Part shown: positions 54,492 through 63,359 of the stretch, one piece after another
Position numbering within the stretch: position 1 is the stretch's first letter
Layout of the letters: the number at the start of each line of letters is the position of its first letter
NCBI GenBank assembly: GCA_965229345.1
Contig: OZ245872.1
Span: forward strand, 2,666,001 to 2,730,000
Length of the DNA: 64,000 nucleotides
DNA from: PBB1 sp965229345
GTDB taxonomy: Bacteria > Pseudomonadota > Gammaproteobacteria > Burkholderiales > Burkholderiaceae_C
Direction of reading: 5' to 3'
Notes under the pieces: model-generated
What the model was told of the DNA's origin: nothing
Databases searched by the model: none
The model's input: only the letters and a program-made list of their open reading frames with translations
Translations under genes and position numbers: made by a program

Positions 54492-55274
54492 TCAGAGGGC
54501 GTATCCGTCGTCCGCCTGGATCACGGCGCCGTTGACGAAATGGCTTTCGTTGGCGCACAGCATCATCAGCACGACGTCCAGGTCTTTCGGCTGGCCGATG
54601 CGCTTGCGCGGCAGCGTGTCGATCAGCCGCTTGCCTGCATCGGTCAACCACTCGTGGTGGTTCATGTCGGTGTCGATGTAGCCCGGGCAGATCGCGTTGA
54701 CATTGATGCCGTGCTTGCCCCATTCCAGCGCCATCGCGCGGGTCATGTGGATCACCGCCGCCTTGCTCATGCTGTAGACACCGATCTTGCTGAGTGCCTT
54801 CAGCCCCGCCATCGACGCGATGTTGACGATGCGCCCGCCGGTGAAGGTACCCGGCGCTGCGCCCTTGGCCCGCGCGATCATCCGCTTGCCGACTTCCTGT
54901 GCGACGAAGAAGCTGCCGCGGGTGTTGATGTCGAACACGAAGTCGTAGTCGTCTTCGGTCACTTCGGTCAGCTTTTGCGTGGTGCTGACGCCGGAGTTGT
55001 TGACCAGGATGTCGATCGTCCCCATCTCGGTTTCAGCGTGGGCAACGGCCGAGCGGATGCTGGCCACATCGGTCGGGTCGAGTTCGACGACGTGCGCATC
55101 GCCGCCGTCGCCTTCGATCTCGGCGCGCAGCGTGATCAGCCGCTCCATGTTGCGCCCGGCCAGCACCACCCCTGCTCCGGCAGAGGCCAAGGTTTTCGCG
55201 AACTGCGTGCCCAGCCCGCTGGACGCGCCGGTCACCAGCGCAACGCGGCCGGAGAGATCGATGTGGTAGCTCAT
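54492..55274 (-). CDS. Short-chain dehydrogenase/reductase
   Basis: 260-residue classical SDR. NAD(P) motif TGASSGLGTQFA (TGxxxGxG), NNSGVS, catalytic Ser in NIASMAG, and YSMSKAA carrying the Tyr-x-x-x-Lys pair. Asp in VELDPTD follows the second strand. Substrate unknown; the adjacent CoA-transferase genes suggest 3-hydroxyacyl or 3-hydroxybutyrate metabolism, but the sequence alone does not establish it. ATG at 55274. Confidence 0.88.
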   Translation of the reverse strand: MSYHIDLSGRVALVTGASSGLGTQFAKTLASAGAGVVLAGRNMERLITLRAEIEGDGGDAHVVELDPTDVASIRSAVAHAETEMGTIDILVNNSGVSTTQKLTEVTEDDYDFVFDINTRGSFFVAQEVGKRMIARAKGAAPGTFTGGRIVNIASMAGLKALSKIGVYSMSKAAVIHMTRAMALEWGKHGINVNAICPGYIDTDMNHHEWLTDAGKRLIDTLPRKRIGQPKDLDVVLMMLCANESHFVNGAVIQADDGYAL

Positions 55275-55396
55275 GGGTGTCGATCCTGTTCTGACATGGG
55301 CAATGAAGATAGCACGCAGGCACGACAAACCGTGCGCGCATCAAGCCTGCTGAACCCCTCTTTTCGGACCTTTCGGCAGACTGCTCAGCAAGGCCC

Positions 55397-56161
55397 TCAG
55401 GCCAACGTGTCGTACAGCGCCACGAACTCCTGTGTCACCTTGTGGCGCGGGTCCAGATGGATCATCGGACGGGCCAGCTCATGCGATTCCTTGATCTTGA
55501 TGCTGGCACTCAGGTAGGGATCGAGCACGGGCAGGCCTTCGGCGATCAGTTCCTGCACCGTGCGCTGCGGCAGGCTGGCGCGCGGCTGGAACTGGTTGAC
55601 CACGATGCCCTCGATGTGCAGGTCGGGGTTGTGGTCGGCCTGGATCTCCTTGACGCTTTCCAGCAAACCGTACAAGGCGCGGCGGGAGAAGTCGTCGCAG
55701 TCGAACGGGATCAGGCAACCTTCGGCGGCGATCAGCGCCGAGCGGGTGTAGAAATTCAGCGCCGGCGGCGTGTCGATCCAGATCGAGTCGTAGTCGTCGG
55801 CCAACTCCACCAGAGCATCGCGCAGCTTGTAGATCTTGTGGCGGCTTTCCAGCTTGCCGTGCAACTCGTCGAGCAAGGCGCTGGCCGACATCAGGTGCAG
55901 GTTGTCCCACGGGGTTTCGACGATGAAGTCGGCCGTGTTCGGCGAGCGCACGCTGAACTTCAGCGTGGCATCGAAGAACTCGGCCACACCGGCCGTGCCA
56001 TCGCCGGCATCGGCCCCGGTCAGGTAACGGCTGGAATTGCCCTGCCGATCCAGGTCGATCACCAGCGTGCGCAGGCCTTGATGGGCCGCAATGGCGGCCA
56101 GGTTGCAGGTGATGGTGGATTTGCCGACCCCGCCCTTTTGATTGAAAACGACACGACGCAT
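55397..56161 (-). CDS. Orphan ParA-family ATPase
   Basis: 254 residues of the MinD/ParA superfamily. Deviant Walker A KGGVGKST (residues 9-16) with the signature Lys in the first position; switch I near DLDRQGNSSRYLTG; Walker B IWIDTPPALNF. No HTH extension and no parB beside it, so it is not a simple chromosome partition pair. Orphan ParA proteins position cargo such as polyhydroxyalkanoate granules, chemoreceptor arrays or carboxysomes; the cargo is unknown. Followed by an SDR and CoA-transferase genes. Confidence 0.85.
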   Translation of the reverse strand: MRRVVFNQKGGVGKSTITCNLAAIAAHQGLRTLVIDLDRQGNSSRYLTGADAGDGTAGVAEFFDATLKFSVRSPNTADFIVETPWDNLHLMSASALLDELHGKLESRHKIYKLRDALVELADDYDSIWIDTPPALNFYTRSALIAAEGCLIPFDCDDFSRRALYGLLESVKEIQADHNPDLHIEGIVVNQFQPRASLPQRTVQELIAEGLPVLDPYLSASIKIKESHELARPMIHLDPRHKVTQEFVALYDTLA

Positions 56162-56249
56162 TCACGACCTCCCAGACGCTACGGTGATCGTGGATTGTGC
56201 GCTGCAGCAATCCACTGTGCGCCTGGTAGCGGCTCGGTGCAGCAGGGGC

Positions 56250-57716
56250 TCAGTGATCGTGGCTGTCAGCGCGGATCTGAAGGCGATCCAGCCGGTATCT
56301 CAGCGTGTCGCGGGAGATACCGAGCAGCCGTGCGGCCTGGGTGATGTTGCCTGCTGCGCGATCCAGTGCGATTCGGATCAAGCGGCGTTCAGCTTGCTCG
56401 AGGTTCAAGTCTTCGTCGGCGCATGTTGTTGACTCCGCCTGCGCCTCCCGGGGCGAAACCACAGCGGCCAGGAACGCCAGTTCCCGCGCACCGATGGCAT
56501 CACCGTCGGCCAGCAGCACCGCCTGTTCCATCGCGTTGCGCAGCTCTCTGACGTTGCCGGGCCAGCTGTGCGCCTGCACCAGCGCCTGGGTCTCGGGCAG
56601 CAATGTCGGTTCGCCACGGGCATAGCGCCTTGCATGCAGACGCAAGAAGTGGTTTGCCAAGAACAGCGCATCGCCCTCGCGGTCGCGCAACGCGGGCACC
56701 TGCACTTCGATCATGCGTAGCCGGAAGTACAGGTCGGCGCGAAACTGCCCTTCAGCCACCATGCGATCCAGCGGCCGGTGGGTGGCTGCCACGATGCGCA
56801 CATTGGCGCGCTGCTCACGCAGGCCACCGAGGCGGCGATAGCTTCGATCTTCAAGCAGCTTGAGCAACTTGACCTGGGTCGATGCATCGGCCTCGGCAAT
56901 CTCGTCGAGAAACAAGGTGCCGCCCTCCGCCGTCTCGACGAGACCGATCTTGCGTTGTCGCGCATCGGTGAAGGCACCCTTCTCGTAGCCGAACAGCTCG
57001 GCCTCGATCAGCTGCGGCGGCAAGGCGCCGCAGTTGAGCTCGACAAAGGGATGCGACGCGCGGCGACTGCCGAAGTGCAGTGCGCGGGCCACCAGTTCCT
57101 TGCCGGTGCCCGTCTCGCCGCGGATCAGCACCGTCGGGAGCAGGTCGTCCGTGAGTCGCCGCTCAGCGGCGAGCAGGGTGTTGATGCGTTCGCGCAGCGC
57201 GATGACTGCGGCCGACCGGCCCTCGATCTTGTCGACGCCGCTGCCAGTCGACTCGCGGCCTCGGTAGTACTCGACCGTCGTTTCAAGGCGCTGCTGGGCG
57301 CTCAAGCGCTCGAGAAGCAGCTTCAGTTCGGACAAGGCGAGCGGCTTGGCCAGGTAATCTGCTGCGCCCTGCTTCATGGCCGACACGGCCAGATCGATGC
57401 TGCCGTGGCCGGTCATCAGCACGACGCGCGCCTGCGGGTCGATTTCGCGCAGCTGAACCAGCGCTTCCAGACCGCTGCGGCCAGGCAGGTTGTGGTCCAG
57501 CAAAACAATATCGGGTCTGAATTCGCCGTACTCAGCCAGCCCTTCCTCGGCCGACCCGGCCACCCGCGTGGTCCAGCCCAGCCGCTCGAGAAAGGTTGCC
57601 AGATTGCGCGCCAAGGTCGACTCGTCGTCGATGATGAGCACGGCGCGCCCGTGACCCGCCTGTGTTCCCCCGGTGTCCGCGGGCTCGGCAGCGCGAGTGG
57701 CCGGCAGGCCGTTCAT
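56250..57716 (-). CDS. NtrC-family sigma-54-dependent response regulator
   Basis: 488 residues. Receiver with Asp74 (IVLLDHNLPGRSG) and Lys in YLAKPLAL. AAA+ with Walker A GETGTGKE (200-207), Walker B GGTLFLDEIAEAD and R-fingers near FRADLYFRL. The sigma-54 contact loop reads GAFTDA (247-252) instead of GAFTGA. C-terminal Fis-type HTH: ITQAARLLGISRDTLRYRLDRLQI. It activates sigma-54 promoters; one lies upstream of the nearby PEP-CTERM gene. ATGA overlap with the kinase gene upstream, so the pair is coupled. Confidence 0.94.
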   Translation of the reverse strand: MNGLPATRAAEPADTGGTQAGHGRAVLIIDDESTLARNLATFLERLGWTTRVAGSAEEGLAEYGEFRPDIVLLDHNLPGRSGLEALVQLREIDPQARVVLMTGHGSIDLAVSAMKQGAADYLAKPLALSELKLLLERLSAQQRLETTVEYYRGRESTGSGVDKIEGRSAAVIALRERINTLLAAERRLTDDLLPTVLIRGETGTGKELVARALHFGSRRASHPFVELNCGALPPQLIEAELFGYEKGAFTDARQRKIGLVETAEGGTLFLDEIAEADASTQVKLLKLLEDRSYRRLGGLREQRANVRIVAATHRPLDRMVAEGQFRADLYFRLRMIEVQVPALRDREGDALFLANHFLRLHARRYARGEPTLLPETQALVQAHSWPGNVRELRNAMEQAVLLADGDAIGARELAFLAAVVSPREAQAESTTCADEDLNLEQAERRLIRIALDRAAGNITQAARLLGISRDTLRYRLDRLQIRADSHDH

Positions 57717-59110
57717 GGCGCCGCCATCCGCGGCAGGTGGATCGTCACCACCGTCCCCTGCCCGACGTCGCTGCGGATGTCGATGCTGCCGCCCAGTCTC
57801 TGCACGATGCGCTTCGCGAGCGGCAGGCCCAGGCCCAGGCCGCGGGGCTTGGTGGTGAAGAAGGGCTTGTAGATGTCGGGCAGGTGCCGCGGCTCGATGC
57901 CGGCGCCCGTGTTGTGCACTTCGATGCGCACGCCCTGGCCGTGACGAACAGCGACCAGACGAACGCGCCCGCCGTCCTCGGTGGCCTCGGCGGCATTGGC
58001 CAGCAGCGAATTGAACAGCTGGGCCAGCACCACCGGGTCACCGGGCACGCTGCCCAGGTTCGGCGCGAAGTCCGCCTCGAGCCGACGCCCGCGTGCAGCC
58101 AGGTCGGGTGCGAAGCGCTGGGCCGCTTCGCTCAACACCGGCTCCAGCGCCGTGCCACTCAGGTGCTCACTGGGCTCGCGCGAGTAGTTCAGCAGCGCGC
58201 GCACAAGATGCTCGATGCGATCGACGTTGTGCGTGATCTCGGCGTGCAACCCACTTTCGTCCTGGCCCAACTCCCGCTGCAACTCGGCCGAGGTGCGTAT
58301 CGACGCCAGCGGGTTGCGGATGCTGTGCGCCACGGCAGCCGACATTTCACCCACGGCAGCCAGTGTTTCGGCCTCCACCAGGCGATGCCGTTGCTGGTCG
58401 AGCACGCGCTCGGTGCGTCGGACAAACCACACCAGCACCAGGAACAGGAACAAGCCGCCGGCCAGTGCCCCGGTGCGGATCAGACGCTGCCCCGAATCGA
58501 TGGCCTCGAACAGGGCATCCGGGCGACGGTAGACCTCGATCACCGCAATCAGGCGGCGGCTTTGCTCTTCGTACACCGGCAGGTAGTTCTCGACATACTG
58601 AGCCGCCTGCCCACTCAGGCCCTGATGCTCGGCCTTGGCACGCTCCTGCTCGTCGGCATCTTCTCGGTTGACGACCACCTGCCCCTTCAGCGCGCGGTCC
58701 AGCTCGTCGTTCGCATCAAACGACTGGCCGATGAGCTCGGGGCGACTCGACCACAGCACGTGCCGGTCCGGCGCATAGACGTTGGCGCGGATGACATCGG
58801 GCATGGCGGCCACGTGAGCGAAGAATTCGGTGACCGAAGGCGGCGGCGGCTCCTTGGCCTGGGAGCCGGCAAGAAAGACGGCGATTTGCTGGGTGTTGGC
58901 GATGCTCTGCACGAAGTCGCGACCCACGGCCGCGTCGCGTTCAAGCATGCGCGTGGCCAGGAACGCGCTCAGCAGCCAACCCATTCCGAGGCTGAAGACG
59001 CCAATCGAGAGCGCCCCCACGACGGCGAACCAGCGGGTCAACGGGAAGTGCCGCTCGCCGCTGACGGCCCGGACTCCCGCGAGCCAACGATCGGAGAAGC
59101 TCCGAATCAT
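57713..59110 (-). CDS. Periplasmic-sensing histidine kinase, partner of the sigma-54 regulator
   Basis: 465 residues from ATG 59110. Two transmembrane helices (about 25-48 and 210-230) enclose a periplasmic domain of about 160 residues (AVGRDFVQSIANTQQI, DVIRANVYAPDRHVLWSSRPELIGQSF) of Cache/PAS-like character. HisKA VGEMSAAVAHSIRNPLASIRTSAEL; HATPase NSLLANAAEATEDG, VHNTGAGIEPRHLPDIYKPFFTTK and GLGLGLPLAKRIVQRLGG. This architecture is typical for sigma-54 systems (NtrB/AtoS/DctB class). It differs from the multi-pass GAF kinase PrsK. The ligand is unknown. Confidence 0.92.
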   Translation of the reverse strand: MIRSFSDRWLAGVRAVSGERHFPLTRWFAVVGALSIGVFSLGMGWLLSAFLATRMLERDAAVGRDFVQSIANTQQIAVFLAGSQAKEPPPPSVTEFFAHVAAMPDVIRANVYAPDRHVLWSSRPELIGQSFDANDELDRALKGQVVVNREDADEQERAKAEHQGLSGQAAQYVENYLPVYEEQSRRLIAVIEVYRRPDALFEAIDSGQRLIRTGALAGGLFLFLVLVWFVRRTERVLDQQRHRLVEAETLAAVGEMSAAVAHSIRNPLASIRTSAELQRELGQDESGLHAEITHNVDRIEHLVRALLNYSREPSEHLSGTALEPVLSEAAQRFAPDLAARGRRLEADFAPNLGSVPGDPVVLAQLFNSLLANAAEATEDGGRVRLVAVRHGQGVRIEVHNTGAGIEPRHLPDIYKPFFTTKPRGLGLGLPLAKRIVQRLGGSIDIRSDVGQGTVVTIHLPRMAAP

Positions 59111-59251
59111 GGTGGAAATGTCCGGCTCGTCATGGCGATCGCGCCAATGTAGCCGATGGGCGTGAGGGCGCGATGCCATGGGTCAGGCCACTTCGTGAAC
59201 GATGACTGGAGCCCGCCGCCGGCATTGCCACGCGGCGCTCCAGGCGGCGCC

Positions 59252-60133
59252 TTACGCCGACGTGTCCTGCCTGCAGCGACGTTGCATAAAGACGCCAATC
59301 AGGCCGCAACCGGCGAGCATCATGGCCCATCCGGAGGGCTCGGGAACCGCCGGCACCGCCTGCACCAGCAGGACCGAGCCCCTGATGTCGTTGATGTCCT
59401 CACCGAAATCGACGCGCACGGCCTGGCGTCCCTTGCGGTTGCGGTTTTGCTTGTGGCCGTCGGCGTCGACCACGTCGAGCTTTTCGACATCGACCACCAC
59501 GGGCGGTGTCACCGGGGGTTGATAGACCGGTGGCAGCGGCGTGGTGATGACGTTTGTGAGCGACTGGTTGATCGCCACGTCATCGATCAGGAAGTCCCAG
59601 GCCACGGGATTGCCCACCGCGTTGATGGTGACCTGCGTGATGTTGGTGGTGCTTTTGAGATCAATGACGCCGTAGCCCGAGTTGAAGTTCGGCGCCACGC
59701 TGGCGAGCGTCTGTGTGGCAACGAGGGCGGAGCCGTTGAACGCGTCCACCTGGTAAGACTGGTTGAACGTCTCGCCGTTGAACAGGGCAAAGCTCACCTG
59801 ATTCACCTGGGTGGTGGGGTTCAGATCGATGGTCAACGTGCGCGACAAGTTGTTCCCGAAGTCTGCCGTGCCATAGACATTGGGTGACGACGCGAAGGCG
59901 ATGGCCGGGAAGAATGTCGCCAAGCCCAACACCACACCGCCCGAGAAGGTGGCCACAGGCGTGACGATGGTTTGCGGGCCCGGGACGGCGATGAAGATGC
60001 TCGGGCCTTGCGCGATGGCAGGGTTGGTCTCGAAGTCGATGAACGAGGTGATCTGTGCGTACACCGGTGCCGCGCTCGCGGCGGCAATGGCCGTCAATGC
60101 GGAGGCAAAGGTGCGGACGATGGGATGAAACAT
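59252..60133 (-). CDS. PEP-CTERM-anchored secreted protein
   Basis: 293 residues. Signal peptide (about 1-26, ending VYA), then a beta-rich body (SFIDFETNPA, FNGETFNQSYQVDAFNG) resembling exosortase-sorted proteins that coat cells or biofilm matrix. It ends with VPEPSGWAMMLAGCGLIGVF (Val263 onward) and MQRRCR: VPEP, a transmembrane helix and a basic tail, the sorting signal cut by exosortase. A Pro-rich spacer and a charged segment (DADGHKQNRNRKGRQ) precede it. AAGGA Shine-Dalgarno. No exosortase is in this window. Confidence 0.92.
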   Translation of the reverse strand: MFHPIVRTFASALTAIAAASAAPVYAQITSFIDFETNPAIAQGPSIFIAVPGPQTIVTPVATFSGGVVLGLATFFPAIAFASSPNVYGTADFGNNLSRTLTIDLNPTTQVNQVSFALFNGETFNQSYQVDAFNGSALVATQTLASVAPNFNSGYGVIDLKSTTNITQVTINAVGNPVAWDFLIDDVAINQSLTNVITTPLPPVYQPPVTPPVVVDVEKLDVVDADGHKQNRNRKGRQAVRVDFGEDINDIRGSVLLVQAVPAVPEPSGWAMMLAGCGLIGVFMQRRCRQDTSA

Positions 60134-60208
60134 GGTGAAGTCCTTGTGATGAGAGCGGCTTCGCGACCGACCATTCGTGCGACTGCCTGCTGACAAGGAC
60201 CTACCTGA

Positions 60209-60222
60209 GCAAAGGGTGCGCC
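60209..60222 (-). promoter_or_regulatory. Sigma-54 (-24/-12) promoter of the PEP-CTERM gene
   Basis: On the minus strand GG (60222-60221), exactly 10 nt, then GC (60210-60209), within GGGCGCACCCTTTGCT. The invariant GG and GC and the TTTGC block match the consensus; two flanking positions differ. Start predicted near 60197, giving a leader of about 64 nt. The region 60225-60453 upstream carries a repeated TGTCAAT (26 bp apart) and an inverted CTGTC...GACAG that could be activator sites, and otherwise nothing I can support. Confidence 0.6.
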
Positions 60223-60453
60223 CAAATTTGTCACTTCAACTTCAAAGGCCTGTCGGCGTCGCTAACGCATTGACAGCCAAGGACTTTTTCTGGAATTGAC
60301 ACCGGCGCCAGGCCGTCACGCCTGCCGCAATTCACTGCCGGGCGTGATGCCTTGGGGGATATGCCCCGGGCTCAATGGGGTATTTGACCCAGGCTCGCGG
60401 GGAGGATGCCGATCACCACATGCGCCCGCTGACCCGGCGGAGCCGAGAACGAC

Positions 60454-62811
60454 TCAGCGCTCGCCCGCCTGCCGCCCCTTGCCTGCTGCCTTGGCAGCGA
60501 GCAGCTTCGCGTCCGCTCGCGCGACCAGGTCCTGCCATCCTGCCTCCGGGCTCGCCTCGAAGGCCACGCCCACGCTGGCATTGATATGCACCAGCACCGG
60601 CCCGACGTGGAAGGGAGCCTGCGCGACAGCCAAGACCTTCTCGGCCACCGCATTCGCGTTCGCGCGCTCCCTGACTCCGGACAACGCGATGGCGAATTCG
60701 TCCCCGCCGAGCCGTGCCACCGCATCGGTGGGTCGCACCAGGTTGACCAGCCGGCTGGCGAAGATGCGCAGGACCTCGTCACCTGCCGGATGTCCATGGT
60801 TGTCATTGACCGGCTTGAAGTGATCGAGGTCGATGTAGAGCAGCGCCAGCGATGCACCAGAGCCCACCTGGATGGCCCGATCCAGATGGGACTCGAAGCC
60901 GGCACGGTTCAGCAGCCCGGTCAGCGGGTCACGATGCGCCAGTTGGCGCAGTCGCAGCTCCTCGCGCTTTTGGTAGGTCACGTCGTTCGTGACCACGACG
61001 AAACCATCGAATTCGCCCGTGTTCAGTTTCAGGGGCACATAGCTGATGTCTGTGTAGGTCGTCCCGGCGCGCGAGGGGTAATCGAGAACGAACTGCGTCG
61101 GCGTCCCTTCGAACGCCAGCTGCACCCACGGCCAGCGGCGATCGAATTCCCTCTGTCCGATCACGTCCACCACCTTGCGGCCGATGGCATCGTCGCTGGT
61201 GGTTCCCCACAAGCGCGCGAAGGCACCGTTGACGAACCGATAGGTGCCCTCCGGGCTGACCACTGCCACCGTGGCAGGGATGGCCTCTGTGACCGACGTC
61301 AGTGTCGCCGTCTGGCGCGCAATTTCCTGCCGCGCCTTGACGTCTGCAGAGATGTCCCTGAGCACCACGGAAATGCGCTCGATGTGCCCAGCGCCGTCGC
61401 GATGCGCAATGACGATCTGGCTGACAGACACCTCACGGCGGTTCGCCACATGGATCGTGGCCTCGCCCAGCCAGACCGATGCACCGGCCCGCAGTTGCGG
61501 CTCGACGACCTCGGAGAACAAGTGCACCGAGGCGGAACTGTAGAGACTGGCGAAGCTGAGGAGCTTGACCGATACCTCTTCGGCAATGCCCATGGCCTTG
61601 CGCAATGCGGGGTTCATGTAGCTGAGCTTGCCGCGCCGATCGGTCTGGATGACGAAATCAGAGGTGTTGTCGAAGATGGCTGCCAGCGCTTTCAAGGACT
61701 CTTCGGCGGCCTTGCGCTCGGTGATGTCGAACATCACCGAGCGGGACATCAGAAACTGCCCCTGGTCGTCCTTGATGGCTGTGGCTGTCACGCTGATGCG
61801 CCGCATGTGTCCTTGCAGGGACACCAGATCGAATTCGAGCCCTTCAAGCCGTCCGACGGCCATGAACCTGGGGAAGTTCTGCTGAAACAGCGTTCGCCCT
61901 TCCGCGGTGAAGAAATCCATCATCTGCTTCTTGCCGATGAGTTCCTCGGACGTGCAACCGAACCAGGCGAGTGCAGTGGCATTGGCGCGCACGAAGGTGC
62001 CGGTCGCGTCGAGGGAGTAGTAGCCGCAGGGTGCGTTGCCGTAGAGGTCTTGCAACTCACTGGTGGCGACGGACAGTTGAGCCTCCAGCGCTTTACGCTG
62101 TGAGATGTCCCGGCCGACAGACTGGACTTCAACCAGACTTCCGTGCTCATCGAAGAAGCCCCGGTTGGCGAACTGACCCCATCGCACAACGCCCGCTTCG
62201 CCGAAGACACGGTTTTCGATGGTGATCACCGGGTTGGCGGGCGACAGCAAAGCGAGACTTTCGGTGACGTGTTGCATGTCATCTGGAAAGACCACGGGAG
62301 CCCAGTGCCGACCGACGAGGTCTTGCGACTGCATGCCGAACATGCGGCAAAACGCATCGTTCACGAACAGGACGGTGCCGTCAGCACGAAAGCGGCAGAT
62401 CACCTCGGTCTGGTCCTGCACGATGGATTCCAACTGCCGTTTTTGCCGGCGCAATGCAGCCTGGCTCTCTTTGGTCCGATCAACCAGCACCCGCATCCAT
62501 TCAGAAAATGCGATGAATACGGCGATCGACCACAGACCGGCGCGGCTCGGCGTCCAAGACCAGTGCGGCGGCGTGAAGACGTAGTAAACGGTGGTCGCGC
62601 ACAGCAGAACCACCAGGCGTCCAGGCCACTTGCCGAAGTAGTAGAAGCAGAGCACCGCGGCCGGGTAGAACGTCAAAAAGCCCAGGCGCGCCTCGATGGG
62701 CAGGATCAGCAGCCGCAAAGCCAGCGCAGCCGCGAAAACGCCTGCCGCGCCAATGAACAAGGTCCACCGAAGGTCTTGGGCGGCGGATCGGGTTGGCGCT
62801 GAAAACGGCAT
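60454..62811 (-). CDS. Membrane PAS-domain diguanylate cyclase
   Basis: 785 residues from ATG 62811. Residues 20-110 hold about four transmembrane helices (DUF4118-like). Four PAS domains follow (about 130-255, 260-385, 390-515, 520-635), each ending in a VxRDIS/FDITERK-type junction. The GGDEF catalytic domain has GGDEF at 702-706, and RPTD (693-696) five residues before it is an intact RxxD inhibitory site, so c-di-GMP feedback is likely. No EAL domain. Synthesises c-di-GMP in response to unknown signals; near the PEP-CTERM gene, matching a biofilm theme. Upstream open frame is antisense to a non-coding gap. Confidence 0.93.
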   Translation of the reverse strand: MPFSAPTRSAAQDLRWTLFIGAAGVFAAALALRLLILPIEARLGFLTFYPAAVLCFYYFGKWPGRLVVLLCATTVYYVFTPPHWSWTPSRAGLWSIAVFIAFSEWMRVLVDRTKESQAALRRQKRQLESIVQDQTEVICRFRADGTVLFVNDAFCRMFGMQSQDLVGRHWAPVVFPDDMQHVTESLALLSPANPVITIENRVFGEAGVVRWGQFANRGFFDEHGSLVEVQSVGRDISQRKALEAQLSVATSELQDLYGNAPCGYYSLDATGTFVRANATALAWFGCTSEELIGKKQMMDFFTAEGRTLFQQNFPRFMAVGRLEGLEFDLVSLQGHMRRISVTATAIKDDQGQFLMSRSVMFDITERKAAEESLKALAAIFDNTSDFVIQTDRRGKLSYMNPALRKAMGIAEEVSVKLLSFASLYSSASVHLFSEVVEPQLRAGASVWLGEATIHVANRREVSVSQIVIAHRDGAGHIERISVVLRDISADVKARQEIARQTATLTSVTEAIPATVAVVSPEGTYRFVNGAFARLWGTTSDDAIGRKVVDVIGQREFDRRWPWVQLAFEGTPTQFVLDYPSRAGTTYTDISYVPLKLNTGEFDGFVVVTNDVTYQKREELRLRQLAHRDPLTGLLNRAGFESHLDRAIQVGSGASLALLYIDLDHFKPVNDNHGHPAGDEVLRIFASRLVNLVRPTDAVARLGGDEFAIALSGVRERANANAVAEKVLAVAQAPFHVGPVLVHINASVGVAFEASPEAGWQDLVARADAKLLAAKAAGKGRQAGER

Positions 62812-62981
62812 GGCTTGCGGAGTGCTACCTCTGAGTTTCGGGCTTCGCGCTGGACGCAATACACCGAAGAGAGCAGGCCTTCCATCGCATTCCACTGGAT
62901 TGGGCGACGGCTCGCAAGCGGGAGAGTGAGACACGTCGCGGATTCCCGACGTCCGCTGTATGGGGTCCATCCGGCGGCAGC

Positions 62982-63107
62982 CGGCCAAAAGCGGCCAGCG
63001 ACATCGACGACGTGAAGGACGCTTCGAAGCTGCTCGGGCACAGCGAAGAATCGATCACGCGCAAGATGTATCGACGGGTCGGCGAGAGCGCCAAACCCAC
63101 CCGATAG
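62982..63107 (+). pseudogene. C-terminal fragment of a phage-type tyrosine recombinase
   Basis: In frame from 62982: RPKAASDIDDVKDASKLLGH, then SEESITRKMYRRVGESAKPTR and a TAG stop. This matches the integrase C-terminus, with the LGH motif and the catalytic Tyr (in KMYRR). Upstream codons give no homology and no start, so only about 41 residues remain: a truncated relic. It points at the downstream tRNA-Ser, a typical attachment site. Also in this 381-nt gap: a terminator at 63141. Confidence 0.75.
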
Positions 63108-63140
63108 CACCTGAGTTTCGGAAATGATCGGCCAGAAACG

Positions 63141-63162
63141 AAAAAGCCCGCTCGTGGCGGGC
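63141..63162 (-). terminator. Intrinsic terminator after tRNA-Ser
   Basis: On the minus strand GCCCGC (63162-63157), loop CACGA, GCGGGC (63151-63146), then TTTTT (63145-63141). Confidence 0.85.
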
Positions 63163-63190
63163 TTCCAAGTCATTGATTCACAATGAGTAT

Positions 63191-63280
<90 letters not shown>

Positions 63281-63359
63281 AGCACGTTTGATGCTGCCGG
63301 TTGGTCGAGACCGGAACTCAGAATTCTAGCGCAGAGCACGGCGCCGGAACACCCCGGCC

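Noticed and set aside
60225..60453. Possible small gene or terminator between the PEP-CTERM promoter and the diguanylate cyclase
   Set aside because: No open frame with plausible composition and no stem followed by a U-tract.
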